Assembly (NCBI RefSeq): GCF_008329605.1
Contig: NZ_NPKO01000001.1
Coordinates: forward strand, 806,001-870,000
Source: Mycolicibacterium sp. P9-64
Lineage (GTDB): Bacteria > Actinomycetota > Actinomycetes > Mycobacteriales > Mycobacteriaceae
Direction: 5' to 3'
Length of the DNA: 64,000 bases
Positions 8,746 through 16,776 of the stretch are shown piece by piece; position 1 is the first letter of the stretch, and every line of letters begins with the position of its first letter. The position numbers were made by a program, and so were the translations under genes. A model generated the notes under the pieces. That model searched no databases. It was not told the DNA's origin and worked only from the letters and a program-made list of their open reading frames with translations.

Positions 8746-8832
8746 ATGAATCAGCCGTCTTCCGCTGATGGCCAGGAGCAACCGCTCAAGCCGGACATCT
8801 TCGTGACATTCGCACGGTCGGGATCGCTTTGA
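8746..8832 (+). CDS. 28-residue leader ORF overlapping the glycosyltransferase start
   Basis: An ATG at 8746 opens a 28-codon frame (MNQPSSADGQEQPLKP...RSGSL) whose TGA (8830-8832) overlaps the TTG start of the glycosyltransferase (TTGA at 8829-8832). This geometry is typical of translational coupling, so ribosomes finishing the leader could re-initiate on the weak TTG codon. The upstream ribosome-binding site is weak (CCGGA). It may encode no functional peptide. An alternative is that homologous glycosyltransferases start elsewhere and this frame is chance. Confidence 0.4.
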   Translation: MNQPSSADGQEQPLKPDIFVTFARSGSL

Positions 8833-10007
8833 CTGCATTATCGTTTAGTAGAACTTTCATCAACCCCGTTGGGGCCCAGAGAAATTCCGCACCTTCGAGT
8901 TTCGGTGTCCTTAGCACCTATCCGTCGACGGTCTGCGGGCTGGCAACGTTCAGTGCCGCCCTGTCCAACGGGTTGGCGGCCAACGGCGCCGAAGTCAGCG
9001 TCGTTCGCGTCGCCGATGGGCCACCGTCCTCCGACCCCCGCGTCGTCGGCGAGCTGGTCAACGGCTCAGCGGCATCGATCGCAGCTTCGGCAGACTTGTT
9101 GAGCGAGTGCGACGTCGCGGTGATCCAGCACGAATACGGCATCTACGGCGGCGCCGACGGCGACGAGGTCATCGAAGTCATGCGCGGGCTGCGCGTGCCG
9201 TCGATCGTCGTCGCTCACACGGTTCCGCTCAATCCGACACCGCACCAGCGTTCCGTCCTCGAGACCATCGCCCGACTTGCCGATCAGGTGGTCGTGATGT
9301 CCGACGCCGCCAACGAACGCCTGCGTCACGGCTTCGACGTCGACCGGCACAAGATCAGCACGATCGCGCACGGCGCGACCATCCCGCAAGGGGTGCATTC
9401 CAAGCGTGGCGGTCGACCAACCCTGTTGACCTGGGGTCTGCTCGGTCCCGGCAAGGGCGTCGAACGTGTCATCGACTCCATGGCTTCCCTGCACGAGCTC
9501 CGCGGCAGGCCGCAGTACGTGATCGCAGGCAGGACGCACCCCAGGGTGCTGGCCGCCGAAGGCGAGGCCTACCGCGAGGCCCGCGCCGAACAGGCGCGAG
9601 ACAGCGGCGTTGCGGGCTCGGTGTCATTCGACCCCTACTACCGCAGCGCGACGTCCCTTGCCACGCTGATCCAGTCCTGCGCCGTCGTCGTGCTGCCGTA
9701 CGACTCGACCGAGCAGATCACGTCCGGAGTCCTGGTCGACGCCGTCGCGAGCGGTAGGCCCGTCGTCGCCACCGCGTTCCCACATGCCATCGAACTTCTC
9801 GGGTCTGGTGCGGGCATCGTCGTCGACCACGACGATCCCGATGCGATGACCTTTGCGCTGCGACAGGTGTTGTCCGATCCGCGTCTCGCCGGGTCCATGG
9901 CGGCCGAGGGCCGTCGGCTGGCGCCAACGTTGGCGTGGCCGTCGATCGCCAAGTCGTACCTGACCCTGGCGCAGCGACTCGTATTCGAGCGCCGGGCACT
10001 GGTATGA
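8829..10007 (+). CDS. GT4-family glycosyltransferase
   Basis: A 392-residue retaining GT-B glycosyltransferase. The N-terminal Rossmann half begins FGVLSTYPSTVCGLATFSAAL (about 25-45). The C-terminal half has LLTWGLLGPGKG (substrate/NDP loop) and the acidic motif PYDSTEQITSGVLVDAVASGRPVVAT, equivalent to the E-x7-E region of GT4. It should use a nucleotide sugar, perhaps GDP-mannose given its GH130 partner, but the donor is not proven. The start is a TTG at 8829 overlapping the leader ORF. It is joined to the next gene by an ATGA overlap, so the three glycan genes form one operon. Confidence 0.85.
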   Translation: MTALSFSRTFINPVGAQRNSAPSSFGVLSTYPSTVCGLATFSAALSNGLAANGAEVSVVRVADGPPSSDPRVVGELVNGSAASIAASADLLSECDVAVIQHEYGIYGGADGDEVIEVMRGLRVPSIVVAHTVPLNPTPHQRSVLETIARLADQVVVMSDAANERLRHGFDVDRHKISTIAHGATIPQGVHSKRGGRPTLLTWGLLGPGKGVERVIDSMASLHELRGRPQYVIAGRTHPRVLAAEGEAYREARAEQARDSGVAGSVSFDPYYRSATSLATLIQSCAVVVLPYDSTEQITSGVLVDAVASGRPVVATAFPHAIELLGSGAGIVVDHDDPDAMTFALRQVLSDPRLAGSMAAEGRRLAPTLAWPSIAKSYLTLAQRLVFERRALV

Positions 10008-11029
10008 CCGCGCCCGTGCGGGGTCCGGTGTTCGATCACCTGCTGCACATGACGGACCGTCGCGGCACCTTCGAGCACGCCAATCTGACTGAACCGGCGA
10101 CCGAACACGGTTACTGCACCGACGACATGGCCAGGGTTCTGGTGGTCGTCAGTCGTGAGGAGCCTGACCCGGACCGGAAGCTCAATGGCATTGCCGGGCT
10201 TGCCATGCGGTTTCTCGCGGAGGCGCAAGCGCTTACCGGCGCGTGCCGCAACCGGATGGACAGCACGGGTAAGTGGACCGACGAGCCCGCGCTGGAAGAC
10301 GCGTGGGGTAGATGCATCTGGGGGCTGGGAACCGCTGCTGCCCAAGGGAACACCGCGTTCGTGCGTGAGTCGGCGAAGATTCAGTTCGAGCGCGCCGTGC
10401 TGCAGCGGTCGCAGTCACCGCGGGCCATGGCCTTCGCGGCTCTTGGCGCGGCCGAACTGCTCACCGCCGATCCCAATCACGTCGAGGCGCGAGAGCTGCT
10501 CACGTACTACGTCCGTACCGTCATCGCACCGAGCGACGACCCAGACTGGCCGTGGCCCGAACCGCGGCTGGCCTACGCCAATGCCGTTCTCGCCGAGGCG
10601 ATGATCGCGGCGGGCACTGCGCTCGACGACGCGGCGCTCCAACGCCGAGGTCTGGATCTGCTCGGCTGGCTGGTCGACTACGAGACGGTTGACGGGCACT
10701 TCTCGCCGACTCCAGTCGGTGGACGAGGCGCCGACGACGCCCGTCCGGCCTTCGACCAACAGCCGATCGAGGTGTCCTCACTCGCCGATGCGTGTGCGCG
10801 CGCCGCTGCCGCCGATCCCAGCCCGAAGTGGCCCGACGGTGTCCGCCGGGCGGCGGCCTGGTTCGAGGGCGACAACGATTCCGGGCAGGTCATGTGGGAC
10901 GCCAAGACCGGCGGCGGTTTCGACGGCCTGCACGCCGACGGGGTGAACCAGAATCAAGGCGCGGAGTCCACGCTGGCAGCGCTGTCCACCATGCAGCATG
11001 CCCGGCGCATCTCGGCTGTGAGGCAATGA
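10004..11029 (+). CDS. Glycosidase-like (alpha/alpha-toroid) protein of a glycan operon
   Basis: A 341-residue soluble protein, rich in helices and aromatic residues, with sequences such as TEHGYCTDDMARVL, ALEDAWGRCIWGLG, DWPWPEPRLAYANA and NQNQGAESTLAAL near the C-terminus. Such Trp/Asp/Glu-rich helical hairpins are characteristic of six-hairpin glycosidase-like folds, and I infer a sugar-binding or hydrolytic role. No characterised family is certain. Both ends overlap neighbours by ATGA (glycosyltransferase upstream, GH130 downstream), so the three products are probably made together and act on the same oligosaccharide. Confidence 0.75.
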   Translation: MTAPVRGPVFDHLLHMTDRRGTFEHANLTEPATEHGYCTDDMARVLVVVSREEPDPDRKLNGIAGLAMRFLAEAQALTGACRNRMDSTGKWTDEPALEDAWGRCIWGLGTAAAQGNTAFVRESAKIQFERAVLQRSQSPRAMAFAALGAAELLTADPNHVEARELLTYYVRTVIAPSDDPDWPWPEPRLAYANAVLAEAMIAAGTALDDAALQRRGLDLLGWLVDYETVDGHFSPTPVGGRGADDARPAFDQQPIEVSSLADACARAAAADPSPKWPDGVRRAAAWFEGDNDSGQVMWDAKTGGGFDGLHADGVNQNQGAESTLAALSTMQHARRISAVRQ

Positions 11030-12504
11030 CTTCGGTGCAAACCGATCTGGTGACCCGCAGCCCGCTGCGGCTTGCCGCCGATCCGTCGCGCGTCGTCACG
11101 CAACTCTTCGTGCCGGGCCAGGAGGGCTTCGAGCACCAGGAGTCCCGGGCAGGCGTCGTACTGGCCCGCATCCTCGCGCTCACCGAGGAGGACGTGCAGT
11201 TCGCTCTGGACGACGTCGTCACCCGCTTCGACGGACGCCACCGCGACCTACTCGGTACCTTCCACCGGCATGCCGACGTGCTCGCCGACCGGCTCGACCC
11301 GGTGCGGCACCTCTCCGATGCGCGAAAGGTGTTGTTGGGCGCGGCCTTCACCAGCGAGTACGCCATCGAGGGCGCTGCACTGTGCAACCCGAGCATGGTG
11401 GCCCATCCCGACCAGACCGGAATCGCCGACGGCGGGTTGCGCTTCGTGATGAGCGTGCGAGGCATAGGAGAGGGACATCAGTCCTCGATCGGATTCCGGA
11501 CCGGCACCGTGACTGCCGCCGGTCGCGTCTCGCTCGATCAGCTGTCGCCGTTCGCCACCACCGCGACGGCGACTCAGGCCCTCCTGGACGGGGCCGTTTT
11601 CCGCAACGAGTTGGCCCGACTCGGTGATGCAGGAGAGTCCGCCGATTACGTCCTCGACGCACTCGGCGACCGCTTCACCCGTGCAGACCTCGAGGAACAA
11701 CTCGACACGTTGCAGACCAACATGCGCACCCGGGGCCACGCCCGCGCCACGATCGCCGACATCAGGTCGATCGCCGACCGAAGCTACTCCGTCGAATTCG
11801 CCAACGACACAGCCCGTTCCGAGCGGGTGCTGCGACCGGCCATGGGCGCCGAGGCGGCGGGTATGGAGGACGCTCGGTTCGTGCGGTTCGTCGATGACGA
11901 CGGCGCGGTCACGTACAAGGCCACCTACACGGCGTACAGCGGGTCCCACATCAGGCAGCAGCTGCTCGAGACGTCGGACTTCCGATGCTTCACGTCCAAG
12001 CCCATCGTCGGACGCGCGGCCGCCAACAAGGGGCTGGCGCTGTTCCCCCGTCGGATAGCCGGCCGCTATGCGGCGATGTCGCGATCCGACCGCGAGACCA
12101 ACACCGTGGCCTTCTCCGATCATCTTCTGGTGTGGGCGGAGTCGGCGCCCTGCCAGCAGCCGCTCAACGCGTGGGAGGTGCTGCAGCTCGGAAATTGCGG
12201 GCCGCCCATCGAAACCGACGCAGGCTGGCTGGTGCTCACCCACGGTGTCGGGGCGATGCGCACCTACCGCATCGGCGCCATCCTGCTCGACCTCGACGAC
12301 CCGACGAAGATCATCGGCCGGCTGCGTCAGCCCCTCATCTCACCTGCCGCCGACGAGCAGGACGGCTACGTGCCCAACGTCGTCTACTCCTGCGGTGCGC
12401 TGGTGCATGCCGAGACGCTGGTGATCCCGTACGGCATCTCCGATTCGGCGATTGGCTTCGCGACGGTGTCGATGCCGGCGTTGCTCGCGGCGTTGACTGG
12501 TTAA
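11026..12504 (+). CDS. GH130-family beta-mannoside phosphorylase/mannosidase-like enzyme
   Basis: A 492-residue protein. The second half carries GH130 hallmarks: GMEDARFVRFVDDDG, the ATYTAYSG segment, a GPPIETDAGWLVLTHGVG strand and YVPNVVYSCGALV near the end, consistent with a five-bladed propeller. GH130 enzymes phosphorolyse or hydrolyse beta-mannosides (beta-1,2 or beta-1,4). The first approximately 170 residues form an extra helical domain. Whether this one is a phosphorylase or a hydrolase depends on phosphate-binding residues I cannot assign here. ATG at 11026 overlaps the preceding stop. A hairpin follows the stop codon. Confidence 0.82.
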   Translation: MTSVQTDLVTRSPLRLAADPSRVVTQLFVPGQEGFEHQESRAGVVLARILALTEEDVQFALDDVVTRFDGRHRDLLGTFHRHADVLADRLDPVRHLSDARKVLLGAAFTSEYAIEGAALCNPSMVAHPDQTGIADGGLRFVMSVRGIGEGHQSSIGFRTGTVTAAGRVSLDQLSPFATTATATQALLDGAVFRNELARLGDAGESADYVLDALGDRFTRADLEEQLDTLQTNMRTRGHARATIADIRSIADRSYSVEFANDTARSERVLRPAMGAEAAGMEDARFVRFVDDDGAVTYKATYTAYSGSHIRQQLLETSDFRCFTSKPIVGRAAANKGLALFPRRIAGRYAAMSRSDRETNTVAFSDHLLVWAESAPCQQPLNAWEVLQLGNCGPPIETDAGWLVLTHGVGAMRTYRIGAILLDLDDPTKIIGRLRQPLISPAADEQDGYVPNVVYSCGALVHAETLVIPYGISDSAIGFATVSMPALLAALTG

Positions 12505-12537
12505 GGGACCGCACCCCGTGGGGCGGTGTGCGGCCCT
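12504..12537 (+). terminator. Hairpin after the GH130 gene
   Basis: Inverted repeat AGGGACCGCAC (12504-12514) with GTGCGGCCCT (12528-12537), one bulged A, starting at the last base of the GH130 stop codon. There is no T tract, which is common for mycobacterial terminators. Confidence 0.5.
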
Positions 12538-12638
12538 ATCCCATCCTCATCACGATCACGCCGAGCGTGCGGTCGTCGAACGCAAACGTCGAGTAGGGCC
12601 GTGAACATCCGTACGTTCGGCAATCGCGAGGGCCGACT

Positions 12639-13646
12639 CTAGCCAGACGCAGGCAGTGAACTCGGCAGCCCGAACCAGGGCAACACGCTGTTGTCGAAGC
12701 GGGTCAGGGCGCAGATCTGGTCACCGGTGACGGTGAGAACGAGCAGGCCGGCCCCATGACGGATGCCGCCGCCCGGCGCGCGGTGGTAGGAGCCGAAGGC
12801 CAGCTGACCATTCGCCCGGGTTGGCACGAGGTCGTAATGCCTGCCCGCACGCATCACGGTGGCATAGAAGCGGGCCACCACGTCGCGGCCCTGGTATTCC
12901 AGGGGGATCGGCGGCATGGAGACGGTGACGTCCTCAGTGAGCAGGGCGATCAGCGCCTCGACGTTGCCGGACTGGTAGGCGCGGACGAATTTGGCCACCA
13001 GCGCCTGCTCGGCGGGGGAGTCGGCAGCTGGAGCTGGTGCTCCCTCGGGAGGCAGCCCACGCTGCAGGCCGACCCTGGCGCGTTTGAGCGCACTGTGGAC
13101 CGAAGTGACCGTCGCGCTGATCATTTCGGCCACCTCGCTCGCGGAGTATCCGAGTACCTCCCGCAGGATGAGCACTGCGCGCTGGCGCGCGGGTAGCAGC
13201 TGTAACGCAGTGATGAAGGCCAGCGAGATGGCTTCGGTTTGTTCGTAGCGTGCTTCCGGGCCCAGCGGCGCAGTGCTCGCGCCGTCGAGGAGGGCATCCG
13301 GATAGGGCTCGAGCCACACGACTTCGCCGAGCCGCGTCGGCTCCGGCGGTTCCAGTTGTTTGATGTCCCACTCCTTGGCCGGGCGCCGCTTCGCCGTGCG
13401 CAGCGCGTTGAGACACCGGTTGGTGGCGATCCGGTAGAGCCAGGTGCGGATCGAGGCGCGTTCCTGGTACCCGTCGAGGCCTTGCCAGGCGGAGAGCAGC
13501 GTGTCCTGCACCGCGTCCTCGGCATCCTGCAGCGATCCGAGCATGCGGTAGCAGTGCACCTGCAGCTCGTGACGGTGCGGTTCGGTCAGCTGGCGGAACG
13601 CCTCGCCGTCGCCGGCGCGCGCCCTGTCGATCAGATCCGCAATCAC
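12639..13646 (-). CDS. ECF sigma factor with C-terminal SnoaL-like domain (SigG type)
   Basis: A 335-residue ECF RNA polymerase sigma factor. Region 2 includes HCYRMLGSLQDAEDAVQDTLL and SIRTWLYRIATNRCLNALR; region 4 includes LLPARQRAVLILREVLGYSASEVAEMI. After about residue 195 comes a SnoaL/NTF2-like domain ending FDNSVLPWFGLP. This layout matches the SigG/TIGR02960 subgroup, in which the tail modulates activity in place of a conventional anti-sigma factor. The GTG at 13646 is preferred, with AGGCGGGA upstream; a TTG at 13676 would add ten residues. It is divergent from the SDR/DUF899 pair, likely targets by position only. Confidence 0.87.
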   Translation of the reverse strand: MIADLIDRARAGDGEAFRQLTEPHRHELQVHCYRMLGSLQDAEDAVQDTLLSAWQGLDGYQERASIRTWLYRIATNRCLNALRTAKRRPAKEWDIKQLEPPEPTRLGEVVWLEPYPDALLDGASTAPLGPEARYEQTEAISLAFITALQLLPARQRAVLILREVLGYSASEVAEMISATVTSVHSALKRARVGLQRGLPPEGAPAPAADSPAEQALVAKFVRAYQSGNVEALIALLTEDVTVSMPPIPLEYQGRDVVARFYATVMRAGRHYDLVPTRANGQLAFGSYHRAPGGGIRHGAGLLVLTVTGDQICALTRFDNSVLPWFGLPSSLPASG

Positions 13647-13774
13647 TGTTCCCGCCTTCCATTGCACTCGTCCCAATACAGACCCCGCGGGGGCCGAAAA
13701 CTGGGCGCCGCACGCCCGCCCAGTTTCCCGCCGTCGCGGCGTCTACCCAGTCAAGAACTCGAAACGGAGGCGCT

Positions 13775-14527
13775 ATGACCACTGCAGAACTTGCCGGCAG
13801 CACGGCGATCGTGACCGGGGCGGGCCGCGGATTCGGCCGCGGCATCGCCACCGCCCTGGTGGGCGCCGGTGCTCGTGTCGTCGGTGTCGCCAGGACCGGC
13901 ACGCAGCTCGATGAGGTGCGCGACGAGCTGGGCGACGCCTTCATTCCGGTACGTGCCGACGTTGCCAATCCCGCGACGGCAGGCAGACTCGTCGACGAGT
14001 ACCGGCCGCGCACGCTGGTGCTGTGCGCCGGGGCGGCTCCGCAGATGAGCCCGCTCGTCGATCAGACGTGGGAGAGCTTCAGCCAGAACTGGAACGTCGA
14101 TGTGGCGCAGGCATTCCACTGGATTCGCCACGCGTTGGGGCGTCCGCTTGCGCCGGGCAGCGCGGTGATCGCCCTGTCCAGTGGTGCCGCGCTCAAGGGG
14201 TCGCCGCTCAGCGGTGGCTATGCGGGAGCCAAGGCCACCGTCCGGTTCATCACCGACTATGCCGCCACCGAGTCCGAACGTGCAGGGCTGGGGATCAGCT
14301 TCGTGTCCGTCCTTCCCCAGCTGACACCGGCTACCGACCTTGGCTCAGCGGCGGTGTCGGCCTACGCCGAGCGGCAAGGCGTCGACGTCGACACCTTCGT
14401 GGCGGCCCTGGCGCCCGTCCTGACACCGGACCACGCGGGCAAGTCGATCCTCGACATCGCGTCCGCACCGCGCCCCGACCACCGCGCCTACACCCTGGCG
14501 TCTGCCGGCTTGACCCCGCTGTCTTGA
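13775..14527 (+). CDS. Short-chain dehydrogenase/reductase
   Basis: A 250-residue classical-type SDR. It has the cofactor loop TGAGRGFGRG (about 14-23), an N-A-G equivalent written CAGAAP, a catalytic Ser in ALSSGAA and the Y-x3-K pair in GYAGAK. The fold should reduce or oxidise an alcohol/ketone with NAD(P)H; substrate unknown. An ACGGAGG-like site precedes the ATG at 13775. It is transcribed away from the sigma-factor gene and followed 32 bp later by a DUF899 protein, probably in one operon. Confidence 0.85.
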   Translation: MTTAELAGSTAIVTGAGRGFGRGIATALVGAGARVVGVARTGTQLDEVRDELGDAFIPVRADVANPATAGRLVDEYRPRTLVLCAGAAPQMSPLVDQTWESFSQNWNVDVAQAFHWIRHALGRPLAPGSAVIALSSGAALKGSPLSGGYAGAKATVRFITDYAATESERAGLGISFVSVLPQLTPATDLGSAAVSAYAERQGVDVDTFVAALAPVLTPDHAGKSILDIASAPRPDHRAYTLASAGLTPLS

Positions 14528-14559
14528 GTCCAATTCACCAACCCCGGAAGGAAATTCGC

Positions 14560-15309
14560 ATGAACACACCCCCGATCGTGTCGCCGCAGGAGTGGGAGGC
14601 CGAACGCCAGCGGCTGCTGGTCAAGGAGAAGAAGCTGACCCGTGACGGCGACGCGCTGGCCGCCGAACGCCGACGCATGCCTTGGATGCCCGTGGACACG
14701 CCGTACGCATTCGACGGGCCCGACGGCGCGGTGAGCCTGCGCGATCTGTTCGCCGGGCGGCGTCAGCTGATCGTCTACCGTGCGTTCTTCGAGCCCGGCG
14801 TGCACGGCTGGCCCGAGCATGCCTGCCCCGGCTGCTCCATGGTCGCCGACCACGTCGCCAACCTCGCCCACCTCAACGCCCGCGACACCACTCTGGTGTT
14901 CGTCTCGCGCGCCCCGCAGGCCGACATCGACCGGGTGAAGGCCCGAATGGGCTGGGACATCCCGTGGTACACCATCACCGACGGCTTCGACGTCGACTTC
15001 GGGGTCGACGAATGGCACGGCACCAACGCGTTCATCCGGGAAGGGGACCGGGTATTTCGCACCTACTTCATCAACAACCGCGGCGACGAAGCACTGGGCA
15101 CCACCTGGAGCTACCTCGACATGACCGCGCTTGGGCGCCAAGAGGATTGGGAGGATTCGCCCGACGGTTACCCGCAGACCCCGCCATACCATTGGTGGAA
15201 CTGGCACGACGAGTACGCGCAACCCCAGGCGCAGGAGGAATGGATCGCCCGGTCGAACGCCGCTCTGGAGATCCTGAGCCCCGATGGGGGCAGCGGGACG
15301 GCCCGCTGA
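14560..15309 (+). CDS. DUF899 family thioredoxin-like protein
   Basis: A 249-residue protein of the DUF899 family, with a thioredoxin-like fold. It shows EWEAERQRLLVKEKKLTR near the N-terminus, VDTPYAFDGPDG, a HACPGCSM motif (Cys-Pro-Gly-Cys in a redox-site position) and a C-terminal PYHWWNWHDEY typical of the family. Its function is unknown, and a disulfide or peroxide role is plausible from the C-P-G-C. GGAAGGAAA lies upstream of the ATG at 14560. It is the second gene of the unit divergent from the ECF sigma factor. Confidence 0.85.
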   Translation: MNTPPIVSPQEWEAERQRLLVKEKKLTRDGDALAAERRRMPWMPVDTPYAFDGPDGAVSLRDLFAGRRQLIVYRAFFEPGVHGWPEHACPGCSMVADHVANLAHLNARDTTLVFVSRAPQADIDRVKARMGWDIPWYTITDGFDVDFGVDEWHGTNAFIREGDRVFRTYFINNRGDEALGTTWSYLDMTALGRQEDWEDSPDGYPQTPPYHWWNWHDEYAQPQAQEEWIARSNAALEILSPDGGSGTAR

Positions 15310-15322
15310 CCGATGCAGCCTG

Positions 15323-16171
15323 CTAGTCGGCAGGGTGACCCGTGAACCAGTCCAGCAGCAGATCGGCCGTCGTATCGGGTTGCTCGTCGAGGATCCAGTG
15401 CGAGACGCCCTTGAGGATCTCGAAGCGGTACTCGCCGACGACGAAGTTGCCGCAGAGCCGAGCGCCCTTCTCGAGCAGGGCGATGTCGCCGTCGCTCCAG
15501 ACGTACAGCGTCGGAACGGTGACCTTGGTATCGGTGTCCCGTGAGAGGCTCAGCGGGATCGCGCGGTACCAGTTGAGCGCGGCGGTCAGCGCACCGGGCT
15601 CGGCCATCGCCCGTTTCTCGGCATCGGCCAGCTCTGGTGCATGCGCTGCTCTCGACTCCGCGAGCCCGGACAGTGAGAACGTTCCACGGCCGCGCTTCAG
15701 ATACCACTCCGGCACACGGGGCAGTTGGAAGAAGTAGATGTACCAGGAGGCCAGCCCCTGGCGGCTCGTCACCATCGCCCTCAAGAACGCCCCAGGGTGC
15801 GGCACCGAGAGCGACGTCAGGGAGAGCAGGCGGTCGGGAAACTGTTGAGCCACCTGCCACGCGACGGTGGCGCCCCAGTCATGACCGACTAGGTGCACTC
15901 GCGGCGCACCGCTCGCATCGATGAGCGTTCGGACGTCCTCGGCAAGCTCGGCTATGCGGTAGTCCCGGCGGCGTGTCGGCCGGGCGCCAGGCGAGTAGCC
16001 ACGCTGGCGAGGAGCCAGACACCGATATCCCTGCGCGGTGAGTCGAGGAATGATCGACTGCCACATCGTGTGTTGTTCCGGGAAGCCGTGCAGGAGAATG
16101 GCCACCGGCCCATCTGCAGGCCCTGCATCGATGACGTCGAAAACGAGTTCGCCGCGACGAAACTGTTCCAT
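15323..16171 (-). CDS. Alpha/beta hydrolase, epoxide-hydrolase-like
   Basis: A 282-residue alpha/beta hydrolase. HGFPEQHTMW is the oxyanion loop, and GHDWGATVAW places an Asp (rather than Ser) at the nucleophile elbow, as in epoxide hydrolases and haloalkane dehalogenases. A cap segment with a YFFQLPRVPEWYL-like stretch and a late GVSHWILDE supplying the His complete the pattern. It probably hydrolyses an epoxide or related ester. The ATG at 16171 fits the family N-terminus; a longer frame opens at 16285 but would run into the duplicated cassette region. The ribosome-binding site is weak. Confidence 0.82.
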   Translation of the reverse strand: MEQFRRGELVFDVIDAGPADGPVAILLHGFPEQHTMWQSIIPRLTAQGYRCLAPRQRGYSPGARPTRRRDYRIAELAEDVRTLIDASGAPRVHLVGHDWGATVAWQVAQQFPDRLLSLTSLSVPHPGAFLRAMVTSRQGLASWYIYFFQLPRVPEWYLKRGRGTFSLSGLAESRAAHAPELADAEKRAMAEPGALTAALNWYRAIPLSLSRDTDTKVTVPTLYVWSDGDIALLEKGARLCGNFVVGEYRFEILKGVSHWILDEQPDTTADLLLDWFTGHPAD

Positions 16172-16227
16172 CGGCTCAGAGTAACTTCGGGACACTTGGC
16201 CGCCAGCAAATTGGTGCATGCGACGTC

Positions 16228-16249
16228 GTGTCCGCCGATCGGGGGACAT
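16228..16249. promoter_or_regulatory. 22-bp near-palindrome upstream of the first His-tail peptide gene
   Basis: GTGTCC, CCGATCGG and GGACAT separated by single bases; 9 of 11 base pairs are complementary. The same element, 10 of 11 paired, sits at 26732-26753, exactly 147 bp before the second paralogue's ATG in both cases. It may be a protein-binding site or the end of the duplicated block. Confidence 0.55.
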
Positions 16250-16374
16250 CGGGTTCATCCGCCCCAGTGGCTGGTCAGCGGACATACATCTCTCAACGAG
16301 TGCGACATAGTTGTCTCATCGCCGGAAAACACCGGCAGAGAAACTCAAAAGCCCACTCACGCAAGGAGATTGAC

Positions 16375-16593
16375 ATGAACACCATCAGCCGCCGGATCGC
16401 CGCCACCGCCGCCCTGCTCGCCGCTCCCGCCCTGATCGCTCTGGGCACCGCCACCGCCAGCCACGCCGAGACCTCGGTCCGCTACAACGGCCCGGCCACC
16501 AGCGCCCCCGTGCAGCACCCGGCCTTCCCGCACCAGAGCAACACCCCGCAGCCCGGCACCTCGGTGCATCACCACCACCAGAACCACAAGTAA
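16375..16593 (+). CDS. Small secreted peptide with His-rich tail, paralogue 1
   Basis: A 72-residue precursor: basic start MNTISRR, an Ala/Leu hydrophobic core and an ASHA-type signal-peptidase site at about residue 31, leaving a mature peptide of about 41 residues ending VHHHHQNHK. The clustered His residues (with HPAFPH upstream) could bind Zn, Ni or Cu. AAGGAGAT is an ideal ribosome-binding site. The paralogue at 26879 is identical in 66 of 72 residues, including all of the first 45. A hairpin terminator follows, so it is a single-gene transcript. Function unknown. Confidence 0.85.
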   Translation: MNTISRRIAATAALLAAPALIALGTATASHAETSVRYNGPATSAPVQHPAFPHQSNTPQPGTSVHHHHQNHK

Positions 16594-16607
16594 GTCCACC
16601 AAAGCCC

Positions 16608-16645
16608 CCTGAGAGCCCGGATGCCTCCACATCCGGGCTCTCAGG
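16608..16645 (+). terminator. Terminator of His-tail peptide gene 1
   Basis: Perfect 15-bp arms starting CCTGAGAGCCCGGAT around the 8-base loop GCCTCCAC, 14 bp after the stop codon. The core matches the hairpin at 8257-8300 and, with two changes, that at 27108-27147. Confidence 0.8.
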
Positions 16646-16776
16646 CCGTGCCGAGTGGGCAAGCGAAAGAAGGTCGAGTAGTCGATTACTCGACATCGCG
16701 CCGCAGCACGGGCAGACAATGAGTCGTCGGCCCCGCAGATAGGCAGGGCGCGTTGCTGAGAAGAAGGGTGCGGCCA

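Larger units (their letters stand above)
16228..16645 (+). repeat. Duplicated cassette, copy 1
   Basis: About 418 bp comprising near-palindrome, 125-bp conserved leader, small secreted-peptide gene and terminator hairpin. It is matched by copy 2 at 26732-27147. The distance from palindrome to ATG (147 bp) and the gene length (219 bp) are identical in the two copies. Identity is high in the gene's 5' part and patchy outside it, suggesting an old duplication with a constrained coding core or later gene conversion. Confidence 0.85.
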
